The translations under genes and the position numbers were made by a program. 64,000 nucleotides of DNA, taken from NCBI GenBank assembly GCA_903813345.2, contig CAIIXF020000009.1:35829759-35893758 (forward strand), given 5' to 3'. The stretch is from Owenia fusiformis. Its lineage: Eukaryota; Annelida; Polychaeta; Sabellida; Oweniidae. A model generated the notes under the pieces. It did no database searches and was not told the DNA's origin. It was given only the letters and a program-made list of their open reading frames with translations. Positions 11,901 through 21,558 of this stretch are shown here, piece by piece (the stretch's first letter is position 1; every line of letters begins with the position of its first letter).

Positions 11901-14900
11901 TCATATCATATAAAATGTTGCTTTTCTTCAAACAACATAAATAAATCACTCTAGAAGAAAACTTCTACAAAGTACGATTTTGGGCGACGCCCACTAATGT
12001 TAAGCCTATGGGCAAACTTCAAAGGCTGTGGGGGACCCCTAAAAGTTGACTAAAAAATTTGAAAAAAATCACAGATGATATTTACCCCAAAATGCAACTC
12101 GATTTACGTAGGGAGCATAACATTTCCAAAAAAAAATTATTTTGAGCCACCCTAGTCGACGGTTACGGCGATTCTATTTTTAAACAAATACAAATTTATT
12201 TATTCATTTGTCACATTACAGGTATAAATACTCTATTGATTTTGACTGTTCCATGTGTACATGTGTCGAACAATGGGCAATTAATTGTACTCTTTTAAAA
12301 AGTTAAGGCACATCTCTTTCATAAACAAATTCAAAGTACAAAACTACATGTATCTGTGTTTTCTGTGTTTTTCAGGTCATAGAAAAACCAAAAAACAGAA
12401 CCTTCAAATGTCCAGATATGTGTAACATGTTTAACCTGATATATTCATCCTAGGTATGGCCTAAGGTCCTTTACAGTTTTTATGTTCATGTACTTACCAT
12501 CTTTCTCTGACGCTTTCTCATTCTTTCTTTCTTCTCCCGAATTTCATCTTCATCTATCAGTCCCTCCTGAAAATGGTTGTATCATACAATGGTGTAAAAT
12601 ACAATGGTTGAATCATACAATGGTTGTATCATACAATGGTTGTAAAATACAATGGCTGTATCATACAAGGTTGTAAATGCAATGACTGTATCATACAATG
12701 GCTGTATCATACATTGGTTGTAAAATACAATGGCTGTATCATACAATGGTTGTAAAATACAATGGTTGTATCATACAATGGTTGTAAATACAATGGTTGT
12801 AAACACAATGGCTGAATCATACAATGGTTGTAAATACGCTGTATCATACAATGGTTGTAAATACAATGGCTGTATCATACAATTGTTGTAAATACAATGG
12901 TTGTATCATACAATGGTAGTACAACACAATGGTTGTAAAATACAATAGTTGTATAATATAATGATTGTAGAAAAGAATGCATGTAGAATACAGTGGTTGT
13001 CACAGAGATACAATGAAAAGATCAAATTGAAAAATATATGCTTATTTGTTTTTGATATTACATTTATAGTTACTGTTTAGTAGATTAGTGAGCCTACCTC
13101 AGCCATCATCATTTCCTGCATCTGCCTCATGGCGCCCATACTCATGTTCTGCTGCATGTGATTCATGTGCATGGATGGTGGAGGTTGTCTTTGCTGGGGT
13201 TGCTATGGATGGAAAATATAGAGAATTTGTGTTAAATCCAGTCTTTGTCTAATCCTTGAATCCCTGTGTTACTGAACTGACAAGTCACTATCCTACCCCC
13301 AAAATCAAGTCCCCATATTAAACTCAACATTAAATCATTTTTCCACTCATGATATTTAAATACATATTTCGGTTTTGGTAAGATCCAAAGCATTTGGACT
13401 GAATACAACACACCACACAGTTGACCTTTGCTTTTTCTGTTTTCAGGTGGAGAAACCACAAGGGGCTGCAATTTTCAATTTAAGATTCCAAGATTGTAAT
13501 GAATTATACACAGTTTGTTGCTCAATACTCAATACGTATCTTTTGGCATCCATTTTGCAATATTTTTCTTCAAATTCACTTTTTCTCCATTCGTAAAAAA
13601 AATTTAGTTAATAATGATGTAGACAACCGCCATATTGTAAAAAACACACCTGTTGATACTATTGGCCATAGTTGATGATGACATCATCAATTAATTGTGA
13701 CATCAAAGTATTGTTGCAGCAATGGTTAATTTGGTTAGTAATGCAGCAGAAATAATGAAAATAAAGCAATTAGAATTCAAAAAATTGTTTATATTGTACC
13801 TCAAGATGAAAAAAATAAATGAATCTATACATCAACTTATGATTTATGTTAAATATTATTTTCATGCCATAAAACAAGATAAAAATTATAATTAAAGATT
13901 AAACCTACATGATAAATATTAACACTGGTGATCCATTCGATTACGCTGCAGGTTAAAAGTGCAGATTTTGACCGTTTTTCGAAAAACCGTTTATGTAACT
14001 TAAGTGAAGAATTAAATCGACGATTCTGTTGTCTTCAGAACTATTTGTTCGCCCATATGTACATTTTCTTAAACATATTATACTGATACACGTTTGTGTT
14101 AAAAAATGTCGGGGAATTCTGCCTACAACCATGGGCTTTCAACTAGAAGCCCATGCTACAACGTATGAAATAAGAAAAAGAGAAAAAATCGTACCTTCAG
14201 CGTTCCGACATTTTGTTACCAAAACGAAGCGTAATCAAGTGGATCACCAGTGATTAAGTATGTTAATCCCAGACTAAATTAAACTTGGTGCATTTAAGAG
14301 TGTGGTGAAATCTTGAGAAATGTGGAATGGGAATGAAGGAGGATTGATATTGATCTGAATACATAGAAATAAAAAACACATGAGAAATCAATTTAGAAAC
14401 AAATCATGCAGATTTCATTCATTAGAGCTTTTTTATAAAAATGATGGTCAGTTTTCAATCCAATAATACCAAATGATATCTTTATGTTCTATAATAGTAT
14501 ATAATGGGGAAAGATGTAAAAACAAACATAGAAAATAAGGTAAAATTTGCTTGCATGCCATTATAATAAGAATAGGGTAAGTCAGTCAATAAAATGATTT
14601 TAAAAAAGAATAAGGGGTTCATAAAAAGATTCGAAAGAAGATGCATCTCTGTCAAAATAAATTAGAATTATTGAATATATTCCATCAAGACAGCACATGT
14701 CTTACTCTTGAACTTACACTGAGGGAGCATAATGCCAAACTTAATCATTCTAAATAATTATGAAGCATATAAATTCATCAATGAAAACTGTAAGATAATG
14801 AATCATAGAGAGAGGCAAATGTAAAAAGACAATTAGAAAATGGATGAAGATTTCTAAGTCTTGCATCCCTATCTGCTTGGGGGAGTCAAAGGGGGTAGAA

Positions 14901-17900
14901 GCTACAACGAGATAGGAATTCCTTGATTTCAATATTGCATGCTTTGCAAAATCCAACTTTCAGAACTGCTATACCTACCAATGATGGACTCTGATAACCA
15001 TGGTGATGAGGGGAATGGGTATTACCATAGGGGGAGAAGTGAGAAGTGGTAGACTGACCATAAGCAGGCTGTGTTAGAAAATATGGTAAGTAACATTTCA
15101 CTTCTCAAAATATTAAAAGGAATTGAAAAATTAGTATGCAATAAAATGGATTTATTTATTTAATATGCTTAAAAGCCCCACATAAAGTTTAAACCACTTT
15201 TGCTTATATTGTAGTCTTACCCGATTTTATCAAAATGTAATATGTGGAACTTTTTTTTAATTTCGAAAAATGTTTTTGAAGGACCACCACAGGGGTTTAA
15301 AATATATATAAGCAAAACATGATGACATGAAATATAACTAAACTAAATTTTCTATTCTAAAAAAGGCAAGATCGTTTTTACCATACCTGTTGGTGTCCAC
15401 CATATCCCTGCTGCTGATACTGTGTTAATAAGAAAACATTTAATCATATTACAGAAAATCTCTCAAAACATCAAAGTACATCCATTTAAAACTGTGCAAC
15501 AAACTGTGATTATTTTTTTAAAAATGGTTACTTCTGTCACAACAAACTCAAAAACAAACTGTCTTGCAAACTTAATAATTTCTTATTTTTATCTTACATG
15601 TTGCTGTCCTCCATATTGCTGTTGACATTGCTGCACAGCAGGTACAGTGAACCCTGGGACAGCACCTCCTCCACCATAGCCTCCCATACCACCATACATA
15701 CCTCCACCATAACCTCCTGAAGCATAAGACACAAATATATCTACCTATCTGTAAATATATTCAACCTTTCTGTAAATATATTTAACCTTTCTGTATATAT
15801 ATCAACCTCTCTGTTAATGTAACAACCTTTCTGTAAACATATCAACCTCTATGTAAATAAATCAACCTTTTTGTGAATACATGTACATCAACCATTGAAT
15901 ATATTCACCAGCTCTGTTAAGGTATCCTTCCCTCCTTTGTAAATGTATCACTGCAACGCTTTTGTAAATATACCCATCCCTCTGTAATTAAATACTTTCC
16001 TTTGTAAATGTATCCATGCTTTAACTGCAAATATATCCAACCCTCTGTTTGTAATTTATACCCCTGTAAATGTACCCATCCCTCTATTGATACTATCTCT
16101 AAGAAAATGCACCCATGCATCAGTAAATATATCATATGTGATATGATATTTGGATATCATTTAAAAAGTAAAAAAAATGTGTATTTACACAGTTAAGGCG
16201 ACACCAAGATTTAAACCAGGGACCTATCGATCTGCAGTCGATTGCTCTACCACTGAGCTATATCTCCTACATATCTAAATGCGCTCAATAGCAGTATCAA
16301 AGTCTGATAAAGCAAATACATTAGAAAAGGAAAATGTGTAAATCTTGAATATTAAAATACAAAATAATTGAGGAGACACCCGGATTTGAACCAGGGACCT
16401 ATCGATCTGCAGTCGATTGCTCTACCACTGAGCTATATCTCCTACATATCTAAATGCGCTCAATAGCAGTATCAAAGTCTGATAAAGCAAATACATTAGA
16501 AAAGGAAAATGTGTAAATCTTGAATATTAAAATACAAAATAATTGAGGAGACACCCGGATTTGAACCAGGGACCTATCGATCTGCAGTCGATTGCTCTAC
16601 CACTGAGCTATATCTCCTACATATCTAAATGCGCTCAATAGCAGTATAAAGCTGATAAAGCAAATACATCAGAAAAGGAAAATGTGTAAATCTTGAATAT
16701 TAAAATACACAATGATTGAGGAGACACCCGGATTTGAACCAGGGACCTATCGATCTGCAGTCGATTGCTCTACCACTGAGCTATATCTCCTACATATCTA
16801 AATGCGCTCAATAGCAGTATAAAGCTGATAAAGCAAATACATTAGAAAAGGAAAATATGTAAATCTTGAATATTAAAATACAAAATGATTGAGGAGACAC
16901 CCGGATTTGAACCAGGGACCTATCGATCTGCAGTCGATTGCTCTACCACTGAGCTATATCTCCTTCATGTATAATGAAAGTGAAAATGATGTTCATGTTA
17001 GAAACTTAATTAATTTGATTCTTAATTGCTTGAAAATAAATCACATCTGTCAGTTTACATGTAACAGCTGTTGGCAATACATCAGTCTTCTATTGTTTTT
17101 GACAAGAGCAAACAAACAAGCAATCAATCAATATCATATACCAGTCAACACAAATTTGATAACTCAGACGTGTTTTTATTATATGACATTTATGAAATCA
17201 TAATAAATAATCCAAAGAACAGGCCTTTTATATTGACAGCTTAACAGCTGAAAACTGTTATACAGCTGCATCGGATGTAAATTATTATAAAAAGTGAGAT
17301 ATTCATGTATAAATACACACAATTGTAAGAAAGAAATGTTATGTTGAGCATCTCAGAGTTAACAACACTCGCTCTTAATTATAATGTGTGAATCATATCA
17401 TTCACAGGAATGGGCCATAAAGGCAATAGAGATAGATGTTTTCAAGAGATGATGAAATCAAAGGCTCCAATGTATGCTACAAGCTCAACCTTCATATCAG
17501 AAGGTGTTTTAACAATGTTAAGTAGGTTTTCATTGGAAATAGAATGTCTGTCACTGTTTGAATTTAAATATGCCTTAATTACAAGTTAAAATTGACGAAC
17601 TTTTTAAATCACCAATCATAGACAGGATTTGATCAAAAAAGGGACCTCCAATTGCCAAACTTATGCAGGGGAGTGAAGTATTGATTGTAATTAATGACTT
17701 ACCCATTCCACCTGTTGTGTAGTTGTTAACATTGTAGGCACTACCACCACCATAACCGCCACCGTAGCCGCCACCATAGCCGCCACCACCATAATTGGTA
17801 GGTGGGTAGTTACTGCCACCTCCCCCTGGGGGTGGGGGTGGACCGCTGTTGGGTGGGTACTATAACAAGAACAAGACATTGTACTAAGTACTTTAAGTAC

Positions 17901-18403
17901 ATTTTTGATTATAAACTTAGGCCTCTGAAATATGTTTGTAATTTTTTTTAATTCTGTTCATAAATTCTTTTGTTTACTTGTTATTAGTCAGATTTTTATA
18001 GATATAATTGTAAACCCAACAGGTGGCGAGTTTATTGGAAAGGTCTTTTACTTGTAAGTAAAATAGATAACATTGTTAAAGAGATGCCCTTGTAATAATA
18101 AATAGGACAATTGACTCTTACCTCAAATAACAGGGAGATTACATGATAATATAAACAAAATCCAATGCTTCAGTATGAGAGCCTCTCAAGAAATATTCAA
18201 TAAAACAGTAAAAGTTGCATAATTGTTGTTATGTTTAAAATATGATTCATAGGACTAAAAAATTCCCACAAAATATAATCTGAGCATCTCTTTAAATACT
18301 CATTTACTAAATGTAGTAACTATTTTCTGGCAATTCGGATATCAAAAAATTGTACTTACAGCATACATCTTCTCTTCTCAGTTTAGTTTCCTACACTTGA
18401 CTT
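2941..18403 (-). CDS. Annexin with long Gly/Tyr-rich and charged N-terminal region, 19 exons
   Basis: A Ca2+-dependent phospholipid-binding protein of the annexin family. Minus-strand exons, all with GT-AG junctions and matching phases: 18403-18360 (ATG at 18368), 17859-17703, 15716-15598, 15419-15387, 15068-14979, 13202-13098, 12566-12498, 12173-10307 (interrupted), 9947-9849, 9552-9378, 8891-8797, 7755-7642, 7261-7171, 6539-6430, 6163-6036, 4013-3890, 3518-3443, 3300-3188, 3066-2941 (stop TAG). With the insertion removed it encodes 661 residues. Residues 4-95 are rich in GYGGG. Residues 107-171 are His/Met/Gln-rich. Residues 172-278 are highly charged, with an Arg/Asn patch, a run of ten Glu and a predicted coiled coil. 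Residues about 320-661 hold four annexin repeats with loops GCGTND, GLGTDE (407-412), WGTDE and GLGTDE (603-608). The DTSGDF cap is kept in repeat 2 but is DTSFNY in repeat 4. An acceptor AG at 18405-18404 implies a 5' UTR intron. A 1.7 kb transposon splits exon 8, so this allele may be impaired or may skip that exon. Confidence 0.9.
4278..5867. mobile_element. Satellite-filled element with ATGTCACCACC inverted ends
   Basis: The left end starts ATGTCACCACCTAAAA and the right end finishes TTTTGGTGGTGACAT, forming terminal inverted repeats. Between them lie about ten copies of a 90-180 bp unit built on the phrases AAGGTCAAATGTCAAATC and GATGATTTTGAAAAA. At 5718-5765 is a GC-rich direct repeat (GACGCCAACCTCCAACCGCC). 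The last ~50 bp are present twice (5766-5818 and 5819-5868). It has no credible protein, so it is probably a non-autonomous DNA transposon with an internal minisatellite. It sits in the annexin intron between exons 16 and 15. A short related end occurs near 9690-9745. Confidence 0.7.
6173..6385. repeat. Minisatellite, about 24 bp unit (GGTATACAAT...ATTTATACA)
   Basis: About eight to nine imperfect tandem copies of a unit near 24 bp containing CAGGTATACAAT. It lies in the annexin intron between exons 15 and 14, just beyond the acceptor of exon 15. The open frame through it is a by-product of the repeat. Confidence 0.75.
6801..7087. mobile_element. G-rich MITE with GCGGATCT-type ends
   Basis: The ends are CTGGTGGATCT and, inverted, CAGGGGCGGATCT. 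The perfect 7-bp direct repeat CAATCCA flanks it at 6794-6800 and 7088-7094. The interior has long G, A and GGGCC tracts and many short palindromes. The open frames on both strands are composition artefacts. The terminal motif resembles hAT-like MITEs common in animals, but the exact family is uncertain. A degraded relative lies near 50685-50870. Confidence 0.65.
7361..7520. mobile_element. TA-flanked MITE with CAGTAAAACCT ends
   Basis: Perfect 11-bp terminal inverted repeats (CAGTAAAACCT and AGGTTTTACTG) are flanked by TA on both sides (7359-7360, 7521-7522). The length is 160 bp and there is no coding capacity. TA duplication and CAGT start fit a pogo/Tc1-mariner type non-autonomous element. 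It lies in an annexin intron. Confidence 0.75.
7902..8762. mobile_element. Outer inverted-repeat element hosting a second element
   Basis: The left end runs GAGGTCGTTTCTCGAAAC and the right end, inverted, GAGGCCATTTCTCGAAAG. Similarity continues inward through TTATTAACGAAT on both arms, about 35-40 bp. The interior is almost entirely occupied by a second inverted-repeat element (7944-8545). No clear target duplication could be assigned and there is no protein. Confidence 0.65.
7944..8545. mobile_element. TTAA-flanked foldback MITE nested in the outer element
   Basis: Both ends carry the self-palindromic AGGAATATTCCT followed by TGCC, and TTAA flanks both sides (7940-7943, 8546-8549). The arms stay similar for well over 100 bp (for example GTGATGTCATCRACTCTCAA on both strands). 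TTAA targets are used by piggyBac and Kolobok elements, so either could have moved it. It is non-coding and must have inserted after the outer element. Confidence 0.7.
9150..9310. mobile_element. TA-flanked MITE with CAGTAAAACATG ends
   Basis: Perfect 12-bp terminal inverted repeats (CAGTAAAACATG / CATGTTTTACTG) are flanked by TA at 9148-9149 and 9311-9312. The length of 161 bp nearly equals the MITE at 7361-7520, and the termini differ only at the end of the repeat. It lies in the intron just downstream of annexin exon 10. Confidence 0.75.
10449..12154. mobile_element. 1.7 kb foldback DNA transposon inserted in annexin exon 8
   Basis: It begins TAGGGTGGCTC and ends GAGCCACCCTA, with a perfect 8-bp target duplication GTCGACGG at 10441-10448 and 12155-12162. 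The arms, roughly 10449-11030 and 11570-12154, are near-perfect inverted copies, so a single strand could fold into a long hairpin. The loop of about 540 bp is richer in GC and holds a transposon-like ORF (see 11019-11381). An 8-bp duplication is typical of hAT, P and Merlin elements; the family cannot be set from the termini alone. Removing the element and one target copy restores a 153-nt, phase-0 annexin exon. The high arm identity points to a fairly recent insertion. Confidence 0.88.
11019..11381 (-). pseudogene. Transposon protein remnant in the foldback loop
   Basis: A 120-codon open frame with the phrases GAYHHARFMGKSLYLLKIF, LTPQQLQRI and TAPLHGLKFWYHQQEY. From memory, this layout (GAxHHARxM.K.LY.LKI... 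then FV.L...W... then AP..DL.F) recurs at the C-terminus of lineage-expanded uncharacterised proteins of invertebrates that behave like mobile-element genes. No catalytic domain is visible and the ATG is arbitrary. It may be the 3' remnant of the gene of the autonomous parent. An alternative is chance coding in a GC-rich stretch. Confidence 0.35.
12572..12990. repeat. Minisatellite based on ATACAATGGTTGTA / TCATACAATGGCTG
   Basis: About 20 tandem copies of a 13-21 bp motif containing TACAATGG and TTGTA, degrading to the right. It lies in the annexin intron between exons 7 and 6, starting only a few bases past the acceptor of exon 7. Confidence 0.75.
13924..14252. mobile_element. MITE with 25-bp CACTGGTGATCC ends
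   Basis: The left end CACTGGTGATCCATTCGATT matches the inverted right end CACTGGTGATCCACTTGATT, and the match continues to ACGCT. ATTAA flanks both sides (just before 13924 and after 14252), a possible target duplication. CACTG termini fit the CACTA/Chapaev (CMC) group, which is inferred. It has no coding capacity and lies in an annexin intron. Confidence 0.65.
15725..16110. repeat. Minisatellite in annexin intron 2 (CTGTAAATATATCAACCTTT)
   Basis: About 15 imperfect copies of a unit near 21-24 bp carrying CTGTAAATATAT and CAACCTTT or CATCCCTC. It begins next to the acceptor of annexin exon 3 and runs to just before the tRNA-Cys array. Open frames in it are not genes. Confidence 0.7.
16197..16267 (-). 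pseudogene. tRNA-Cys pseudogene (first array unit)
   Basis: It has the same length and anticodon GCA as its neighbours. However, the T loop reads TTTAAAT instead of TTCAAAT (losing the invariant C56), the T stem has a mismatch and a weakened pair, and the acceptor stem has an A-G clash at pair 3-70. An uncharged or non-functional product is likely. It sits at the 3' edge of the array, where a unit escapes homogenisation. Confidence 0.75.
16372..16442 (-). tRNA. tRNA-Cys (GCA)
   Basis: The 71-nt minus-strand sequence folds into a full cloverleaf. The acceptor GGAGATA pairs with TGTCTCC, the D arm is GCTC/GAGC, the anticodon stem ATCGA/TCGAT holds loop CTGCAGA (anticodon GCA), and the T arm CCTGG/CCGGG has loop TTCAAAT. 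There is no intron. A TTTT run lies about 8 nt beyond the 3' end (16361-16364), as expected for RNA polymerase III termination. Confidence 0.93.
16547..16617 (-). tRNA. tRNA-Cys (GCA)
   Basis: Identical in sequence to the copy at 16372-16442, with the same spacer and the same downstream T run. It is the third unit of the array. Confidence 0.93.
16720..16790 (-). tRNA. tRNA-Cys (GCA)
   Basis: Identical tRNA body to its neighbours and the fourth unit. The 3' spacer differs by a few bases (ACACAATGATTGA), which leaves only a weak nearby T run. Confidence 0.9.
16893..16963 (-). tRNA. tRNA-Cys (GCA), leftmost in transcription order
   Basis: Identical tRNA body; fifth unit. Its 5' flank (above 16963) leaves the repeat at once, reading TTCATG rather than TACATATC. 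This may therefore be the original locus boundary from which the other copies grew. Confidence 0.92.
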
Positions 18404-20206
18404 CTAAAATAAAAATAAACTGATGTGCAAAATCTGATTTTTTTAAATCAAAAATTATTGAATCATTTCAGCTGTGAGCAATTTAAAATAGTGCAATTTG
18501 TACGTGAATGTGTTAATAATGATTCTGGGTATCCAAGGAGTGAACATTGGATTATCAAAATCTCTCTTTACAAAAGTGATTATCAAATAGACAAATAAAG
18601 ACAGACATCAATTTCCTCTTATTTCTATTTGTATAAATCTTATATTATATCTGATAGTATCGTAATAGTAATATGTTAATATCAGTTACAATATACATTA
18701 ATTTTCATTTTCATTTTTCCTGAGTCTATGTGAATATGAGCTGTTTTCTTTTTGTTTAGTTTTACAATACTACAGTTCAGACTTGAAGCAGCCTTTTTGA
18801 AAAAAGAAGCTTGTGGGGACAATTCAAGTTCTTGAAAGTATGCATTTATTAGGAGCAATAAAGACTTGATGGATCTTCTAAGAAAATGGGGATGAAAGTG
18901 GATGACAAGAGGAAAAGATATTGTACAATTGATTTTTGTATTTAAAATTCTTTTTTCAGGTATTTTAAAAAATTACATCAATTATAAGCAAAATATCACA
19001 AGTTGAAAGATGCATTATATAACATGCATAATAATGTTGTCAAATTTTTATAAAGTTACTTTCAACATGTCTTTTGTTGCCCCTTTAATGAAATGTTGAA
19101 ATCTCATCACTCTGGATAGTCAATAGGTTAATAAGATGTAGAAATTACTAGGAGAAAATAACTGGATATACAAGGGCCGATCCAGAAGTCCTGATAAAAA
19201 TGCTGCAACTTAAAAGTTTATCATTCATTTTGCAAAATATTTTCAGAGTAACTGGATGTTGGTAACAAATATTTCTGAAGTTATGGTTGCTATTGCAGCC
19301 TCAATAACACTATAGCGGGACAGGGTAATGATTGCGAAGTTTAAAATTAGTTTTCCTTTGAATAAATGATAAAAATTCCATTCCAAGGTTGCTTAATTCT
19401 ACAAATGGCTGTTTTAATAGTAACTGCTATTTGTGTCCTATTCTCAAAAGTGTGGAATCATTGTAAATATTGTATTATACAGAAAACATGAACGCCTCAT
19501 AATACATTAGACAAGACATGAGACAATAAGCTTTCAGTTCACCTAAGTAAAGCAATGCGTAAAAAGCGACTCAACAGAGCCATAGATTTAAACATGTTTG
19601 ACTAGGACAACACATCATGTCACAAATCTGGCATGGTCTACAATATTATCAGCAACAACATAAATATGGAAGTATTAAGACAGTAATAGGACAGCCTCGC
19701 TGTAGTGGCTTTAAGCCTTTGGATTCAAGGGTCCTAGTCCTCCAAGGTTCGATTCCCGCACTGGGCATTGAATTTAGCACACTTGCTTTCATGTCTGTAT
19801 CTGGTTTGATACACTATGCTCATTAGTTCCCCTGGGGCGCTCTTGGGTCATTAGTCATTACACAACAAATGTAAGCTATCATTCAGAAATCTTTGGAGAT
19901 TTTAGCAATACTTCATGAATTTGCGTCAAAACTGCCATTTTTTTACTCTGTACAAAATATCTACTCGATCAGTCAATGTCCCGATCAGCACTGAGCAACT
20001 GATAACTTACAGACTTTCTCAAACGGGAGGACTTTGGTGTAGGAAACATTTAGAAATATAAAGTAAGCAGCTGATTCATTTTTTCACCTTTAGCCTTTAC
20101 GATCAGAAAGAGGTAAGCCTATGCAATGATCATAAGCCTAGTCTTGGCCTATAGGCCTTGACATCTAAGCTATATAGTCTATCTATTTTTGCAAAAAAAT
20201 TCGGCT
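18404..20206. other. Region upstream of the annexin start exon
   Basis: No coding exon is seen. It should hold the annexin 5' UTR intron and perhaps its untranslated first exon, since an acceptor AG precedes 18403. A minus-strand GTAAGT at about 20004-20009 is one possible donor for it. A SINE-like sequence lies at 19684-19880. Confidence 0.45.
19684..19880 (+). mobile_element. tRNA-derived SINE-like element
   Basis: GGTTCGATTCC at 19746-19756 is a good polymerase III B box. It is preceded by an A-box-like AGCCTCGCTGTAGTGGC at about 19693-19709, roughly 40 bp upstream. The body does not fold as a normal tRNA, and the sequence runs on into a tRNA-unrelated tail (CCTGGGGCGCTCTTGGGTCA), as in SINEs. 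The ends are uncertain and no target duplication was found. Confidence 0.55.
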
Positions 20207-20306
20207 GAGGCGACGGTTCGAAATGATTTGTTACTTAAGATTTTCGACATCTAAAATGTCACTCGACTTTTTTGTGATTTTGAATCACAGAAAGCATTCT
20301 GAAGGA

Positions 20307-20377
20307 GGAGACACCCGGATTTGAACCAGGGACCTATCGATCTGCAGTCGATTGCTCTACCACTGAGCTATATCTCC
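20307..20377 (-). tRNA. tRNA-Cys (GCA), dispersed copy
   Basis: Its tRNA body matches the intronic array copies and it keeps their spacer on the 5' side. The 3' flank breaks away from the array unit right after the tRNA (CTCC then TTCAGAATG), and no T run lies close downstream, so termination may be poor. The cloverleaf is intact. Confidence 0.85.
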
Positions 20378-20474
20378 TACATATCTAAATGCGCTCAATA
20401 GCAGTATCAAGCTATGATAAAGTAAATACATTAGAAAAGGAAAATATGTAAATCTTGAAATACAAAATGATTGA

Positions 20475-20525
20475 GGAGACACCCGGATTTGAACCAGGGA
20501 CCTATCGATCTGCAGTCGATTGCTC
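20475..20525 (-). pseudogene. Truncated tRNA-Cys copy (5' half lost)
   Basis: The 3' 51 nt, from the anticodon arm onward, match the intact tRNA-Cys genes. The match ends abruptly at GAGCA, so the acceptor 5' strand and most of the D arm are missing. It is 168 bp from the intact copy at 20307, so it is the remainder of a second array unit. Confidence 0.85.
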
Positions 20526-21041
20526 GACTATTAATACAGATTTTTTTTTAAATGTCCCTTTTCTAATCAACCGGATGTGCGGTTTACTTGGACTCGCAAA
20601 ATGGTAGAGATGAAGACATGTCGCAAAAGGGTAGAGATGAAGACATGTCACCACTCATAGAGAAAAACAAAAGCTCCGTAGAGAATTTTCGATTGAAATG
20701 TTGAAAAGCAAGCCCAGTTTTCTATGGGAATATACCGAAATTAATAGTTACGTGTACAATATTACCGAGTTCAATGGTGCATAAGTTAGGCGGTGGATCA
20801 TTTTGTAAGTACGACAATGTGAATTCATGCAACTGTTACTTTTTGGAAGGTTTTTTGCAAAAAAGTCGAGTGAATTTTTAGATGTTGAAAATCTTATGTG
20901 ATTCCAACTTTTAACTGATAGACTAACTCTATTTTCAACGATTTTATGATTTTAAGAAAATAAAAATGTAATTCTACAAGTACAGTATCGTCTATTGATG
21001 AATATAACTCAGAGGTACCTGGAAACGGTAAATAAACTTAC

Positions 21042-21195
21042 TGTCAAAATATTCAGCAACATCAACAAATATGCATGGAGATGACCTTGATGACACGCCA
21101 CATAAAAATTTATGGTTTGCATCAAAATAGCGAACGATAAGATATTCATTTTCGTTCGCACTGTAATTTACAATTTGAACGAATTTTTCTCTCAT
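21042..21195 (-). CDS. Possible first coding exon, unknown protein
   Basis: An ATG at 21195 opens 51 codons (start MREKFVQIVNYS, end CIFVDVAEYFD) that stop exactly at a good donor, A|GTAAGT, in phase 1. Composition looks protein-like rather than random. No next exon was found below 21042 before the annexin gene, so this is either the start of a gene with distant exons, an orphan exon, or chance. I do not recognise the protein. Confidence 0.25.
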
Positions 21196-21558
21196 TTTCC
21201 TTCATCTATTCTTAAAGATATGCTATACAGATATGTAGGTCAGTATTACATAATCGTGAAATGAATAAGTCTGAATATATCATTGGTCAGAAAACACTAA
21301 AACCTGCTTGAAACTGTAAAAGTTTATACACTCTATTCCACACTGTATAGAAATAAAATAGCTTACACTATAAGTAACTGTGAGCCAATCATTGCATAGA
21401 AAAAACTTTATGCACTGTTTATAAGATTCACTGAGACAAGTGGGTCAATACTTCGTGTACTTTATGTGCTCTCACACAATTACCTTCCCTTGCATAAAGT
21501 TGCTGTACAGTTATATGTAACTGAATATTGTATATTCATCACAAACAACCTTAGCAAA

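Larger units (their letters stand above)
16197..16963 (-). repeat. Tandem array of five tRNA-Cys units, 173-175 bp period
   Basis: Five units start at 16197, 16372, 16547, 16720 and 16893. Each has a 71-bp tRNA-Cys sequence plus a spacer of about 103 bp that is almost identical between units. The array lies in annexin intron 2 on the same strand as the host gene. Near-identity of spacers shows recent tandem duplication or ongoing homogenisation. Confidence 0.9.
20235..20898. mobile_element. Inverted-repeat structure carrying relocated tRNA-Cys copies
   Basis: Arms at 20234-20274 and 20858-20898 share AAGATTTTC, ACATCTAAAA and CACTCGACTTTTTTG, about 36 of 41 positions in inverted alignment. 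Between them lie one complete and one truncated unit of the tRNA-Cys array plus unrelated sequence with two copies of GTAGAGATGAAGACATGTC. This looks like a non-autonomous element that picked up, or was invaded by, array units. Confidence 0.5.

Noticed and set aside
17691-17879. Minus-strand frame MSCSCYSTHPTAVHPH...
   Set aside because: It is a shifted frame of the Gly/Tyr-rich annexin exon 2; the spliced phase selects the GYGGG frame.
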